From contig NC_015436.1 of NCBI RefSeq assembly GCF_000208385.1, positions 2,163,297-2,227,296 on the forward strand: a stretch of 64,000 nucleotides of DNA, read 5' to 3'. Made by a program: the position numbers and the translations under genes. A model generated the notes under the pieces. The model did no database searches, had not been told where the DNA came from, and worked only from the letters and a program-made list of their open reading frames with translations. The DNA comes from Parasphaerochaeta coccoides DSM 17374. Lineage in GTDB: Bacteria > Spirochaetota > Spirochaetia > Sphaerochaetales > Sphaerochaetaceae. How positions within the stretch are numbered: position 1 is the first letter of the stretch; each line of letters begins with the position of its first letter. Of the stretch, positions 38,011 to 52,344 are shown in pieces.

Positions 38011-39186
38011 ATGCCTACGGTTCTAATAAACGGAACAGTGCTTTCCGGTCATTCCTGTCTCCCTGGCCATGGTCTGTATATTGATGACAAGGGGAACATT
38101 GGTGATGTCTTCACCATGGAGAGGTATCCGGAAAAAATTTTCCCGTCTTCAGCGCGAATCATTGATGTCCAGGGAGACTTCATGGCTCCCGGTTTCATCG
38201 ACACCCATATCCACGGTACAGGAGGTTTCGGTACGGAAGATAATTCGCCGGACTCCATCCTGGGGATGAGCGAAGCACTGGCTGACTTCGGCGTCTCCGG
38301 CTTCTTGCCCACCATCTATACAGATACTTTGGAAAACATGCTGGCGGGAATCCGCGCCATTGTAAAAGCCATGGGCAAGGAGAAGGGCGCGCGTATCCTG
38401 GGCATCAACCTTGAGGGGCCTTTCATCTCCCCGGAGCGCATCGGAGCCCAGAACCCGGCGGGGAGAAAGGATGCCGACATAACTGTTTTCAAGAAGCTGA
38501 TTGCCGCTGGTGAAGGACACATCGTATGCATGACGGTAGCCCCTGAATTGAAAGGTATGCATGAAATAGCCCTTGAAGCTCGAAAACAGGGCATTGTTTT
38601 ACTTGCGGGCCATACCAACGCCACTTATGATGATATTGTGGAGGGAATGCAGGCGGGCATCACGCACACGACTCATCTTTTCAATGCCATGAGCCCCCTT
38701 CATCACCGCAAGCCGGGAGTTGTCGGCGCAGTCCTCGCCCATCCTGAAATGAACTGCGAAATCATCTGCGACGGTGTTCACGTACATAAGGATCTTGTCA
38801 GGATGCTGGTACATGCCAAGCCAGTGGAGAACATAGTCATGATAACCGATGCCCTGAAGCCGACTGGACTGAAATCCGGGGAACTTACCGCCAACGGCGT
38901 CCGTTGCATCTTCCATGGCGGCGTGTTCGTCAGCCAGGAAAATCCGGATCTTCTCTTGGGCAGCGGGTTGACGCTCCTCAAAGGAGTGCAGAATCTGGAT
39001 TCATGGGATATCCCGTTGGAAGTCGCGGTAGCCATGGCCACCACGTCCCCCGCGCGTATCTATTCTTTTGAAAAAACCGGCAGCCTGCTACCGGAGAACC
39101 GGGCGGATATCGTCGTCTTTGACAAGGATTTCTCCCTCAAGGGTCTTTTTGTCGGAGGCGTGCCGGTCAGGGATTTTTTCTCCTGA
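38011..39186 (+). CDS. nagA: N-acetylglucosamine-6-phosphate deacetylase
   Basis: 391 residues of the amidohydrolase superfamily. Metal and active-site motifs: GFIDTHIHGTGG, INLEGPFISPERIGAQN, LLAGHTNATYDDI, HTTHLFNAMSPLHHRKPGVVG and VMITDALKPTG (catalytic Asp). It converts GlcNAc-6-P to glucosamine-6-P in amino-sugar use and murein recycling. AAAGGAGG precedes the ATG. Two -10 elements lie just upstream. PepD follows 64 bp after the stop. Confidence 0.94.
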   Translation: MPTVLINGTVLSGHSCLPGHGLYIDDKGNIGDVFTMERYPEKIFPSSARIIDVQGDFMAPGFIDTHIHGTGGFGTEDNSPDSILGMSEALADFGVSGFLPTIYTDTLENMLAGIRAIVKAMGKEKGARILGINLEGPFISPERIGAQNPAGRKDADITVFKKLIAAGEGHIVCMTVAPELKGMHEIALEARKQGIVLLAGHTNATYDDIVEGMQAGITHTTHLFNAMSPLHHRKPGVVGAVLAHPEMNCEIICDGVHVHKDLVRMLVHAKPVENIVMITDALKPTGLKSGELTANGVRCIFHGGVFVSQENPDLLLGSGLTLLKGVQNLDSWDIPLEVAVAMATTSPARIYSFEKTGSLLPENRADIVVFDKDFSLKGLFVGGVPVRDFFS

Positions 39187-39250
39187 TTACACAGAAAAAC
39201 ACCGGGAATTACGCCGTTGGCTTCGTTCCCTATCACAAGAAGGAGTTGCC

Positions 39251-40738
39251 ATGAACACACATCAATCATCTTCCCGTGCCGCAATTGAGGGGTTGGAACC
39301 CAAAGGACTGTGGGAATATTTTTATCACCTTGAACAGATTCCTCGTGAATCCGGCAATGAGGAAGGCGTCCGCCGATGGCTGGTGGAGTTTGCAAAGAAG
39401 CAGAGGCTGGAACATTTTGTTGACGGAACCGGCAATGTCATCATCCGCAAGCCTGCGACACCCGGCTATGAGGGGCGGTCTTCTGTCGCCCTCCAAGGTC
39501 ACATGGACATGGTTTGCGTCAAGAAACCCGGCAGTACGCATAACTTCCTGACCGATCCTGTCTTCCTTGTCCGCGACGGGGACTGGATTCGCGCCAAAGA
39601 TACATCATTAGGAGCAGACAATGGTATTGCCGTAGCGATGATCATGGATGTGTTCACTGATTCGGAAGCTGTGCATGGCCCCCTGGAGGCTATTTTCACC
39701 GTCAGTGAGGAAACGGGTCTGGACGGTGCTTTTGGGTTGGATGAATCCCTGATTCGCAGCAGGAAGCTGATTAACCTGGACAGCGAGGAAGAAGGTGTCT
39801 TCTATATTGGCTGCGCCGGAGGTAACGAAATCCGTGGAGTGAATGACGCCCCTGCAACAACGGAGATTCCATCCTCCTATACTTCATGGAAACTTGAGAT
39901 TGATGGCCTGAAAGGTGGACATAGTGGAGCAGAAATCAATTTACAGCGTGGAAATGCCATTAAACTGGCTGCCCGCATTCTTTCCGCCGTACTGAAATCT
40001 AATATTCCCCTCCTCATTTCCTCCTATGAAGGTGGCTACAAACGCAATGTCATACCGTCAACGGCGACTGTCGTCTTCTCCATCCCCAAGGAGCGTTCCG
40101 ACGAGCTGAAAGTCATGGTTTCCCGGACGGAGAGCATCCTGATGGCAGAGAACGCCGTTGAGGAACCGGAGCTGGAGGTACGGCTTTCAGCAACGGAACC
40201 CCTGCAAGGAACTGCTCTTTCCGCCAAGATCAGCGCGTCCTTGGTCAAGGCTCTTCATGTCGCGCCACATGGAGTGGACACGTTCAGCAAGACCATCCCC
40301 GGCATTGTCGAGACATCCTCGAACCTTGCCATCATCACGGCCTCTCCTTGCGGCATTGAAGTGGTGAGCAGTCACAGGTCATCAGTGGAAAGCGCACGTG
40401 ATGATGTCGCGGAGAGAATGATGACATCCCTGGGGGAGATAGCTGGGCTTGAGACTCATGTAGAGGGAGCTTATCCTTCATGGACTCCCAATCCATCTTC
40501 CCCTCTTGCTGAATTTTGCCGCAAAGCCTATGCACACTATGCAGGCGCGGAACCTGTCGTCACTGCAATCCATGCGGGATTGGAATGCGGCATCATCAAC
40601 AGCAAGATTCCCGGCATGGATTCGGTATCCTTTGGGCCGGACATGGAAGGGGTTCATTCGACAGCGGAAAGATTGTCCATTTCTTCAGTATCCAGGACAG
40701 CCGAGTTCCTCCGATATCTCTTGAAAACCATTGAATGA
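39251..40738 (+). CDS. pepD: aminoacyl-histidine dipeptidase (M20)
   Basis: 495 residues from ATG 39251, chosen for its AAGGAG site; the open frame upstream overlaps nagA. M20 zinc-peptidase motifs: LQGHMDMVC (metal His), LGADNGIAVAM (bridging Asp), SEETGLDGAFGLD (catalytic Glu) and a dimerisation insert (GLKGGHSGAEINLQRGNA). HAGLECGII near the end is typical of PepD. It hydrolyses Xaa-His and other dipeptides in the cytoplasm. A strong terminator follows at 40765. Confidence 0.92.
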   Translation: MNTHQSSSRAAIEGLEPKGLWEYFYHLEQIPRESGNEEGVRRWLVEFAKKQRLEHFVDGTGNVIIRKPATPGYEGRSSVALQGHMDMVCVKKPGSTHNFLTDPVFLVRDGDWIRAKDTSLGADNGIAVAMIMDVFTDSEAVHGPLEAIFTVSEETGLDGAFGLDESLIRSRKLINLDSEEEGVFYIGCAGGNEIRGVNDAPATTEIPSSYTSWKLEIDGLKGGHSGAEINLQRGNAIKLAARILSAVLKSNIPLLISSYEGGYKRNVIPSTATVVFSIPKERSDELKVMVSRTESILMAENAVEEPELEVRLSATEPLQGTALSAKISASLVKALHVAPHGVDTFSKTIPGIVETSSNLAIITASPCGIEVVSSHRSSVESARDDVAERMMTSLGEIAGLETHVEGAYPSWTPNPSSPLAEFCRKAYAHYAGAEPVVTAIHAGLECGIINSKIPGMDSVSFGPDMEGVHSTAERLSISSVSRTAEFLRYLLKTIE

Positions 40739-40764
40739 CCATTGACTAAGAGATAGGACGACAA

Positions 40765-40794
40765 GGGAGGTGTTGCAAAAATTGCGCATCTCCC
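40765..40794 (+). terminator. rho-independent terminator of nagA-pepD
   Basis: GGGAGGTG (40765-40772) pairs with CATCTCCC (40787-40794), with an inner GCAA/TTGC helix, followed by TTTTATTTT. The remainder of the gap to 41038 holds the locus B promoter and no gene. Confidence 0.8.
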
Positions 40795-40887
40795 TTTTAT
40801 TTTCCCCATCGTCTTCATTCTATTCTTATTGCGTCTCATACGCTTAAAACCGGATTAATAACCACTATTAACATTCAAAATCATTAA

Positions 40888-40967
40888 ATAACCCGAAAGT
40901 ATTATATACTTTTCATGCAAAATAATACCTTTGGGTAATAGCTTTCTGCCATCACCACGTTTATACT
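40888..40967 (+). promoter_or_regulatory. lipoprotein-regulon promoter, locus B
   Basis: Left arm ATAACCCGAAAGTATTATAT (40888-40907), right arm AATAATACCTTTGGGTAAT (40921-40939), 33 bp start to start. -10 TATACT at 40962-40967, again exactly 22 bp after the right arm. The right arm ends 100 bp before ATG 41039. Confidence 0.65.
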
Positions 40968-41036
40968 ATTTCATAATTACTACCATATGCGTAAGCTGGC
41001 ATGTCATCATCTTCTTCATGAAGAAAGGAAAAGACA

Positions 41037-43269
<2,233 letters not shown>

Positions 43270-43287
43270 CCGGAACATGAGGAGATA

Positions 43288-43328
43288 CTGGCGCATACGC
43301 CAACCAACAGGCCGTCCCGTTGCGCCGG
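43288..43328 (+). terminator. conserved 3' stem-loop of locus B
   Basis: CTGGCGCA (43288-43295) pairs with TGCGCCGG (43321-43328), one G-U pair included. It lies 19 bp after the stop codon, like the stems of loci A and C. No clear T-run. Confidence 0.5.
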
Positions 43329-43444
43329 GCATCATCCAAATTTTTCACCCTCTTACACCATGATTACGCCTTTTTTATGTTGTTTTCATAAGTTTCGTGT
43401 ATCGGGGCTGGTCAGCATAGGTTTATCATGTTAAAAAGACAAAC

Positions 43445-44674
43445 ATGAGTACTATGCCTTTATTGACACGAGTCCTCAGACCCTTGTTCCGTGCATATTT
43501 CTCGCTTTGCTTTTCTTTGGAGTGGGATGGTCTTGACAGGATTCCCCGTTCAGGTCCGTACATCATCATCTCGAACCATGTACATATCATGGATCCTTTC
43601 TTCATTTCCCCGTACATGCCCCACAATGTCCGTTGGATGGCAGGCTCATATCTGTTCAGGATGAAAGCATTGGGAAGCATCCTTGCCCGTTTCCTCACAT
43701 CGATCCCCAAGAACCAGGGAAGGAATGACATGCAGATGATGCGCATTCTGACCGCCGCGTTCAAGAAAGGAGAAGTAGTCGGGCTGTTCCCGGAGGCTAC
43801 CCGGACATGGGACGGCGAGCCGATTGCCTTTGACAAAGCCTTGGTCAAGCTCATCCGTATCTTCAAGGTTCCTGTCGTCTGCATCAATCTTGAAGGCGGA
43901 TATTTCCTCCATCCCCGCTGGGCATATTCCGCTCGCAAAGGCCCCTTGACCATCAGGGTCGTCGAAACGCTCATGCCGCAGGACATTGAAGCCATGACGT
44001 TGGATGCCCTTTATCAGAGAATTGAGAAGAACATAGGTTTCAGCCACAGGGCGATGCAGCAAAAGACTCCTCTGCCATACCGAAGCACCCGCAGGACGGA
44101 AGGCATTTCCCAGATACTGTATCTCACTCCCGGTGCGCCTGCTGATGCTCTCATCTCATCACAGGGAGATATCATCCGCTGTCCGCAGATTGGTCTGGAA
44201 GTGAGGATGGACGAGTATGACCGTCTTCATGTGGTCAGTGGAACCTGTCCCTTCCCCGACATCCCCGCATGGAGAGAATGGGAACGTCACATGCTGCATG
44301 AAGCTTATTCCAAGGGAACCTTACCCGCCTTCCGTCCGGACAAGGGAGCCCGTCTTGAAATGTTCTCCGATGAAAGGCTCCGGCTCCGTTATATCGGGGA
44401 CTTCCTTGCCTGCCTGGAGAAAGAAGGCATCCGGATCATCGTTCCTGCCCATTCGCGGGCGGCTTCGCTGCCTCCCTTTGAGAGGAAGAAAAAAGAAGCC
44501 GTCGCCATATTCCTTTTCTCCGAGATGACATCACTCATAGTCAATGCGAAATGTACCATGGAATTTTCTCTCCAAGGCAAGGTCTGGCGTCTGAGATTGA
44601 AAAAGGGAGAGCCAGTACTGAAATACAGCGATCTGTTCACTGACATAAAAAATCCCGAATCAAGGAGTTCATGA
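43445..44674 (+). CDS. 1-acyl-glycerol-3-phosphate acyltransferase (PlsC-like) with long C-terminal region
   Basis: 409 residues. The N-terminal ~200 residues are a PlsC/LPLAT domain: the NHVHIMD motif (NHxxxxD catalytic block), GSILARFLTSIPKNQG, and FPEATRTWDGE (the EGTR block with Ala for Gly). It should acylate lysophosphatidic acid in phospholipid synthesis. The C-terminal ~200 residues have no recognised family and may add a second function. The next gene overlaps its stop by 4 bp. Confidence 0.85.
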   Translation: MSTMPLLTRVLRPLFRAYFSLCFSLEWDGLDRIPRSGPYIIISNHVHIMDPFFISPYMPHNVRWMAGSYLFRMKALGSILARFLTSIPKNQGRNDMQMMRILTAAFKKGEVVGLFPEATRTWDGEPIAFDKALVKLIRIFKVPVVCINLEGGYFLHPRWAYSARKGPLTIRVVETLMPQDIEAMTLDALYQRIEKNIGFSHRAMQQKTPLPYRSTRRTEGISQILYLTPGAPADALISSQGDIIRCPQIGLEVRMDEYDRLHVVSGTCPFPDIPAWREWERHMLHEAYSKGTLPAFRPDKGARLEMFSDERLRLRYIGDFLACLEKEGIRIIVPAHSRAASLPPFERKKKEAVAIFLFSEMTSLIVNAKCTMEFSLQGKVWRLRLKKGEPVLKYSDLFTDIKNPESRSS

Positions 44675-46110
44675 TGGTTGAATGGAGTTATATCATACAC
44701 ATCGGTATCTTATCGGTAACTTTGCTTTTTTCTTCCTTCCTAAGGGCGAGGCTTCGTTTCTTGCAGGTTTTCCTGGTTCCTGCGCCCATGATTGCCGGAG
44801 CTTTCCTCCTAGTCTTTTATAATTTTGTAGCGCCATCGCTGGGGATGAACAATGCTTTTCTCGGCGAACTGGTCTATCATCTGCTCAACATAAGTTTCAT
44901 CTCAATGCTGCTGCGGATTGAAAAAAAGGAAGTGCGGGAAAGCAAAAACGTCAGACGCTCGGTGGCGGAAAACGTGACGGCTACCATGAGCCAATATGGT
45001 TTGCAGTGTGTCTTTGGTCTTCTGCTCACTATAGCCCTGATATCTACTTTCTTCCCCGACTTATTCCCCGCCTTCGGCTACATTTTGCCGCTGAGTTTTG
45101 AGCTGGGAGCCGGACAGGCTTATTCCATAGGGCTGTCGTGGGAATCCATGGGTTTCACAGGCGCAAGCTCCATAGGACTGACGGTCGCCGCGATTGGATT
45201 CATCGTGGGTAATGTGGGCGGAGTCATCCTGATAAACCGCGCGGTGAGACTGGGTTGGATTGACAAGAAATACCAGGAAACCATGAAGGTTGAATCAGTG
45301 CGTACCGGCTTTGTCTCAAAAAGCGAAGAAAAGGTCACCGGTTCTTTGATTACCACTGACGGAGAATCACTTGATACCCTGAGCTATCATATAGCTCTTG
45401 TAATGGGCACATATCTGATTAGTTGGGGTGTCCTTAAAGGGATTCATGCTCTCCTTAGCCTGGCCGGTCCTTTAGGCGAAGAATTTGCTACGAGCCTCTG
45501 GGGAATCAATTTCATATTCAGTGCCCTATGCGCCATCGGGGTCAAGAACATCTGCGTAAAAATCGGCATTGCCCATACTATAGACGACCACACCCTGAAC
45601 CGGATTAGCGGTCTATCGGTTGACTTGACCGTCGCTTCATCACTGGGAGCCATCTCCCTTGCAGCCATCACCGGTTACTGGATTCCCATTATCTTCATGG
45701 TAATCGTCGGTATCCTGCTGACGGTATTCCTCCTTCCTTACATGTGTTCCCGCCTCTTTCATGACCATAGTTTCTTCCGCATGCTTCTCATCTACGGAAC
45801 CGCGACAGGAACACTGCCTACCGGTCTTGCCCTTGTGCGGGTGGTTGACCCCGATTTCGAAACGCCTGCCGTATCTGATTACATGTACAGCACGGGCATT
45901 GTATTTATTCTTGCCGTGCCCCTGCTCTTGTCAATCAACCTCCCTGCGATGAGCCGAACCATGAATAATCCGTCCCTTTTCTGGATTGCCTTGGGGATTT
46001 CTGCCATCTATATGTTCGGTTCTCTTATAGCGTATGTGAAGATGTCGGGGAAAAGGGCGTTGATTCAACCAAGAAAATTCTTTTATATCCCTGCGAAGGA
46101 CAAGGACTGA
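44671..46110 (+). CDS. sodium/glutamate symporter-like (GltS-type) membrane protein
   Basis: 479 residues with roughly ten to twelve hydrophobic segments. ELGAGQAYSIGLSWES followed by GLTVAAIGFIVGNVGGVILIN looks like the first re-entrant loop region of GltS-type carriers, and YGTATGTLPTGLALVRVVD could be the matching second-half region. The family imports glutamate with Na+. Substrate is inferred only from family resemblance. The ATG overlaps the plsC-like stop (ATGA), so the two genes are coupled. Confidence 0.65.
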   Translation: MMVEWSYIIHIGILSVTLLFSSFLRARLRFLQVFLVPAPMIAGAFLLVFYNFVAPSLGMNNAFLGELVYHLLNISFISMLLRIEKKEVRESKNVRRSVAENVTATMSQYGLQCVFGLLLTIALISTFFPDLFPAFGYILPLSFELGAGQAYSIGLSWESMGFTGASSIGLTVAAIGFIVGNVGGVILINRAVRLGWIDKKYQETMKVESVRTGFVSKSEEKVTGSLITTDGESLDTLSYHIALVMGTYLISWGVLKGIHALLSLAGPLGEEFATSLWGINFIFSALCAIGVKNICVKIGIAHTIDDHTLNRISGLSVDLTVASSLGAISLAAITGYWIPIIFMVIVGILLTVFLLPYMCSRLFHDHSFFRMLLIYGTATGTLPTGLALVRVVDPDFETPAVSDYMYSTGIVFILAVPLLLSINLPAMSRTMNNPSLFWIALGISAIYMFGSLIAYVKMSGKRALIQPRKFFYIPAKDKD

Positions 46111-46151
46111 AAGGTACTAGCGAAAAACAATGTCTTTACTACAGAGGGAAT

Positions 46152-46187
46152 GGGGTTGTTGCAAAAGTTTGTGGCATCCCCGTTTTT
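46152..46187 (+). terminator. terminator after the GltS-like gene
   Basis: GGGG (46152-46155) pairs with CCCC (46178-46181), then GTTTTTT. The loop GTTGCAAAAGTTTG resembles that of the terminator at 40765. The short stem makes this a moderate call. The rest of 46111-46424 holds the locus C promoter and no gene. Confidence 0.5.
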
Positions 46188-46262
46188 TATAATTCCCATT
46201 ATTTTGCACATCACACATTTGAAACGGTATTAATTTACTAAATTTACGCCTTAAATCATCAA

Positions 46263-46352
46263 ATAACCCGAAAGTATTATATGGTTTTCTCTGCTTTTCC
46301 TGCAAAATAATACCTTTGGGTAATAGCTTTCTGCCATCACCACGTTTATACT
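46263..46352 (+). promoter_or_regulatory. lipoprotein-regulon promoter, locus C
   Basis: Left arm ATAACCCGAAAGTATTATAT (46263-46282), right arm AATAATACCTTTGGGTAAT (46306-46324), 43 bp start to start as in locus A. -10 TATACT at 46347-46352, exactly 22 bp after the right arm. The right arm ends 101 bp before ATG 46425. Confidence 0.65.
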
Positions 46353-46422
46353 ACTTTATTAATTACTACCATATGCGTAAGCTGGCATGTCATCATCTTC
46401 TTCATGGAGAAAGGAAAAGACA

Positions 46423-48850
<2,428 letters not shown>

Positions 48851-48868
48851 GCGAAGCATGAAAAAAAT

Positions 48869-48917
48869 ACCGGCGTACACACGGCGACCAACCAACTGGT
48901 CGTCCCGGTACGCCGGT
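48869..48917 (+). terminator. conserved 3' stem-loop of locus C
   Basis: ACCGGCGTAC (48869-48878) pairs with GTACGCCGGT (48908-48917), with inner GCGACC/GGTCGT. Compared with locus A, a C-G pair is replaced by T-A in the outer stem, so pairing is kept. 18 bp after the stop codon. Confidence 0.6.
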
Positions 48918-49017
48918 CACTTCCTTCTTTTTCTCCCCTCTCCATGGTCAGGGGGCATCGGTTAAAGTTTTCACACTTTTGCAACACCCTCTCTGCCGTT
49001 ACAGAAGTCAATCGGCC

Positions 49018-50238
49018 TTATGTACGAACTTCCGCCTTGACCTGCCGGGCAAGCTCGGCGGCATACTCGAAAGCCTTCTTCTGGTCTTCTTCCGTGGGAG
49101 CGCCCTGAAATTCCACCGTACCGACGCAATCCCATTTCAATGTCTCTACAAATTGGTCGAACTGCTTCTGAGCCCCACCCGACCAGCCGAAGGAACCAAA
49201 ACGCATGACCTTGCGCTTGTTCACGCGGCTTCGTTCAAGGATGTCCAAAACATGGTACATCGGAGGAAACATCTTGTATTCATACGTAGGCATGCCGAAT
49301 ATGAGGCCCGATGAACGCCATGCGTATTCAAGGATGAACGATGCATGAGTCTGGGGTACGCGGAATATGTGTAGTTTCACGCCCTCTGACGCAACTCCGG
49401 CCTTCACCGATTCCAGCAAGGACTCGGTGTTGCCGTACATGCTGCTCCAGACCAGAGTGATTTCTTCTTCCGCGGGACCGTTCATATACCGCGCAAGTTT
49501 TCCATACCATGAGAAAAGCCGTTCAATATCCTTACGCCAGAGAACGCCGTGACTGGGAGCAACCATGGTGATGGGGAGCGGAGCTAATTTTGCAAGCCCT
49601 TTCTGGACGAATGTGGAAAAGGTCGAGACTATGTTGGAATAATAACGCTCTCCCTCCTGGCGGTACAGTTCCCTTTCATCCTCGGAAAGCTCGTCTTCAA
49701 ATGTATGGTCGAACAATCCGAAGGACCCGAAGGCATCACAGGAGAACAGGATGCCTGATTCCCGCTCGAAGGTCATCATCGTTTCAGGCCAATGGATATT
49801 GGGCGTTTCATAAAAAACCAATGTCCTGTCACCCAAGTCCAGCTCTTCCCCATCCTCGATGACGTGGATATTGTCGGTGACACGGAGAAAATGATGGACA
49901 AGGGGTTCCGCTTTCTTCGTGCAATAAATCTGTGCTGTCTTGTTCTTCTTGCGAAAATCGACAAGGGCACCGGTATGGTCAGGTTCCATGTGGTTGATGA
50001 CCACATAATCGACATCGGCGACCTTCACGCCGATTTCTTCCATCTGTCCGGTCAAGTCGCTTTCCCCGTTCTCCCAGTCGCAGACAAAATCTATCAGGGC
50101 TGTCTTCCTGGAGCCTTTCACGACATAGGCGTTGATGAGGACGCCTTCCGGAAGGGGCCAGATACCCTCGAACAGGTCATGTGTTCCAATCCGGGTATGT
50201 ACACGCCAGATGTTCTTGGCTAATTGATCGGGATGCAT
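49018..50238 (-). CDS. flavodiiron protein (A-type flavoprotein)
   Basis: 406 residues. The N-terminal metallo-beta-lactamase-like diiron domain has NHMEPDHTGAL (H-x-E-x-D-H ligands) and a later SCDAFGSFG (Asp ligand) and APSHGVLW (His). The C-terminal flavodoxin domain starts VWSSMYGNTESLLES with the FMN phosphate loop. These enzymes reduce O2 to water or NO to N2O and protect anaerobes. No rubredoxin domain is fused, so an external donor is needed. This fits an obligate or aerotolerant anaerobe. Confidence 0.95.
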   Translation of the reverse strand: MHPDQLAKNIWRVHTRIGTHDLFEGIWPLPEGVLINAYVVKGSRKTALIDFVCDWENGESDLTGQMEEIGVKVADVDYVVINHMEPDHTGALVDFRKKNKTAQIYCTKKAEPLVHHFLRVTDNIHVIEDGEELDLGDRTLVFYETPNIHWPETMMTFERESGILFSCDAFGSFGLFDHTFEDELSEDERELYRQEGERYYSNIVSTFSTFVQKGLAKLAPLPITMVAPSHGVLWRKDIERLFSWYGKLARYMNGPAEEEITLVWSSMYGNTESLLESVKAGVASEGVKLHIFRVPQTHASFILEYAWRSSGLIFGMPTYEYKMFPPMYHVLDILERSRVNKRKVMRFGSFGWSGGAQKQFDQFVETLKWDCVGTVEFQGAPTEEDQKKAFEYAAELARQVKAEVRT

Positions 50239-50494
50239 GTGTATCCTCCGTGGTATGAGACAAGAAAGCTCCTGTCACCGCTCGAAAGTATATCAAAAAC
50301 AGGCCATCCGGTATAGAAGCCCTCTCTGCCGGAAGCGCACCGGAATGTCGATAGACTCTTGTTCGGATCATGAACGCACGCGTTCATTTTTAACAAATCA
50401 GATTGTGACCGCGTACGTTCACAATGGGAGAAGCACCAAATGGGACAGATGCAAAAATCAGAACAGGCTCCCGCCCTCGCGGTTTCGCATCCTC

Positions 50495-51256
50495 TCAGGT
50501 ATATGTCCGGCTGGCCACTTGCCAGCCTTGCATTTCTTTTTCCCTGACTTTCCAGTCTGGCATGTACGTGGTAAGGAAGGTTTTGAAGCCCGTACCATGA
50601 TTCATATGGACAAGATGGGCGACTTCATGAAGAACCAGGTATTCCCTCAGATGTCCGGGAAGCGCCAGTGACCTCAAGGAAAAACAAATCGTCCCACGGT
50701 TCGAGCAACTACCCCAGCGGGAACGGGAAGAAGTGATTTTCACTTTCACCATCTTATGTTCCAGACCAGTACGCGCCAGAATAGACGATACTTCACTTTC
50801 ATAGGATTGCAAGGCGACCCTGCGGAAAAATGACATGAGAACACGTCCGACCTGCTCCTGCCCGGCATCATCTGTCACCGTGACGACCAAGGAATCATCC
50901 TCTGTCCCATGAAAGACCTCTGGCCGACCAGTATTCTTCCTTTTGACCCGAAGTGTAACAGACTGTCCCATGAAAAAGAAAGACATCCCGTCATTCCACT
51001 TCTCTCCTGTCCACGGAGGAGCTTCCGAAGCCATTTTTTCCCTGACTTTCCTAATCCATGGATATTTTTTCCTGATGATATCCTCAATGAAAGAAGATGT
51101 GCAGGAATATGACGCAGACACCTTTATCAGGCCATCAGGAGTTATCCTGATAGTGACTGTGCGTTTTCCTTTCCGGCGAACCAGCTCATACTCAAGCATA
51201 GTTCCGCCATCCATGACCATGCGGCGGGCTTGGGAAGACGCAGCATCCATGCTCAC
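50495..51256 (-). CDS. YgjP-like M48-type metal-dependent hydrolase
   Basis: 253 residues. The C-terminus holds the zincin motif YLVLHEVAHLVHMNHGTGFK and, before it, the SRWGSCSNRGTICFSLRSL segment typical of the YgjP/DUF45 family. The GTG at 51256 overlaps the lysO stop (GTGA); ATG 51250 is an alternative start. The physiological substrate of the family is not settled. It is coupled to the lysO-like gene upstream. Confidence 0.85.
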   Translation of the reverse strand: MSMDAASSQARRMVMDGGTMLEYELVRRKGKRTVTIRITPDGLIKVSASYSCTSSFIEDIIRKKYPWIRKVREKMASEAPPWTGEKWNDGMSFFFMGQSVTLRVKRKNTGRPEVFHGTEDDSLVVTVTDDAGQEQVGRVLMSFFRRVALQSYESEVSSILARTGLEHKMVKVKITSSRSRWGSCSNRGTICFSLRSLALPGHLREYLVLHEVAHLVHMNHGTGFKTFLTTYMPDWKVREKEMQGWQVASRTYT

Positions 51257-52239
51257 GCTCCTATCCCCAGAACAAGGGGAATCAGGAAAGGAACAGCGAT
51301 TGATGTGACGATGCCGTTATAAATGGCAATCCCCACGGACGCCGCGCCAAAGTTGGAGCTTATCAAGGGCAGCGTGACATCCATCGTGGTCGCCGCGGCA
51401 CTGGTCAGGGCAAGGGGCAAAGTCTTCCGTCCGAAGCGGCCAAAAAGAGGAATGAGAAAGAACGCGAGCGTCTCTCGCATCAGGTTGGCCAAGAGTGAAA
51501 TTGTCCCGATCACAGGAAGTCCGAAGTCGGTTATCATCACGCTGCTCAAGGAATACCAACCCAGACCAGCAGTGATGGCCATGGACTGCCCGGCATGGCC
51601 GCCGGTGAATGGAATCAAGAGCAACGCCGCGCCCACACTTCCTGCAATGGTACACAGGGGAATGAAAAGCAGCCGGGGAGAAACAAGGAGATGGGAAAAC
51701 CGTATGCCCTGCCCCATCAGGAGCATCCCCACAAGAACCATCATAAAACGAAGGAGTATGGATATCCAGCGGGAATCAAACCATGCGCCTCCGGTCGTCA
51801 CGCCACATGTAATGCCCCCCAGCACGATGCCAAGAAGCAACAAGGGTTCCTTGAAGATATGCCACGCCCTCCTGAGGCCATGCGGGTCATCTCCTGTCAG
51901 AAATGCGTTTGTCTCATTCTCATGGGAGAACCCTGTTCCGCCATCCGTCTGAGCAGGCGGGGACGGGAACAGAAGCAGGAGACTTGTCAGCATGACGGAA
52001 CCAATGATTGCAAGGATAGCGGACGCAAGCCCAATGATTCCCATGCGTGAAAGCATGTCCATTATGCCCTCGATGGAACCCGTGCTAATACCCATCATGA
52101 ACAGGAGCAGCCAGAGAGCGGCTGTCCGGACGCGCGGCAACATGCGCCCTACCCATTCTTTTCCGGCACACAATCTGCCGAGGAAAATACCAAGGAGTAG
52201 AAACCCAATCAGTGAAGCCATGTAAAGGAAGGTAGACAT
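51253..52239 (-). CDS. lysine exporter LysO-like membrane protein
   Basis: 328 residues with about ten hydrophobic segments in two halves. GLGWYSLSSVMITDFGLPVIGTISLLANLMRETLAFFLIPLF and the final FGAASVGIAIYNGIVTSIAVPFLIPLV are hallmark LysO/YbjE stretches. In other bacteria the family exports L-lysine and toxic analogues. AAGGGG precedes the ATG. It is divergent from the TraB-like gene and coupled to the YgjP-like gene. Confidence 0.85.
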   Translation of the reverse strand: MSTFLYMASLIGFLLLGIFLGRLCAGKEWVGRMLPRVRTAALWLLLFMMGISTGSIEGIMDMLSRMGIIGLASAILAIIGSVMLTSLLLLFPSPPAQTDGGTGFSHENETNAFLTGDDPHGLRRAWHIFKEPLLLLGIVLGGITCGVTTGGAWFDSRWISILLRFMMVLVGMLLMGQGIRFSHLLVSPRLLFIPLCTIAGSVGAALLLIPFTGGHAGQSMAITAGLGWYSLSSVMITDFGLPVIGTISLLANLMRETLAFFLIPLFGRFGRKTLPLALTSAAATTMDVTLPLISSNFGAASVGIAIYNGIVTSIAVPFLIPLVLGIGA

Positions 52240-52308
52240 TGCCCCTTGACTGTAGAATAATCTTCACACAAAAAGCAAGTATGATTTTTCAGAGTCTGTA
52301 TGATGCTC

Positions 52309-52337
52309 TTGTCCCTTAGCCATAACGTCTGTATAGT
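52309..52337 (+). promoter_or_regulatory. promoter of TraB-like gene, leaderless arrangement
   Basis: TTGTCC (52309-52314), a 17-bp spacer and TATAGT (52332-52337). Seven nucleotides separate the -10 from ATG 52345 and no Shine-Dalgarno is present. Confidence 0.5.
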
Positions 52338-52344
52338 TTTCATC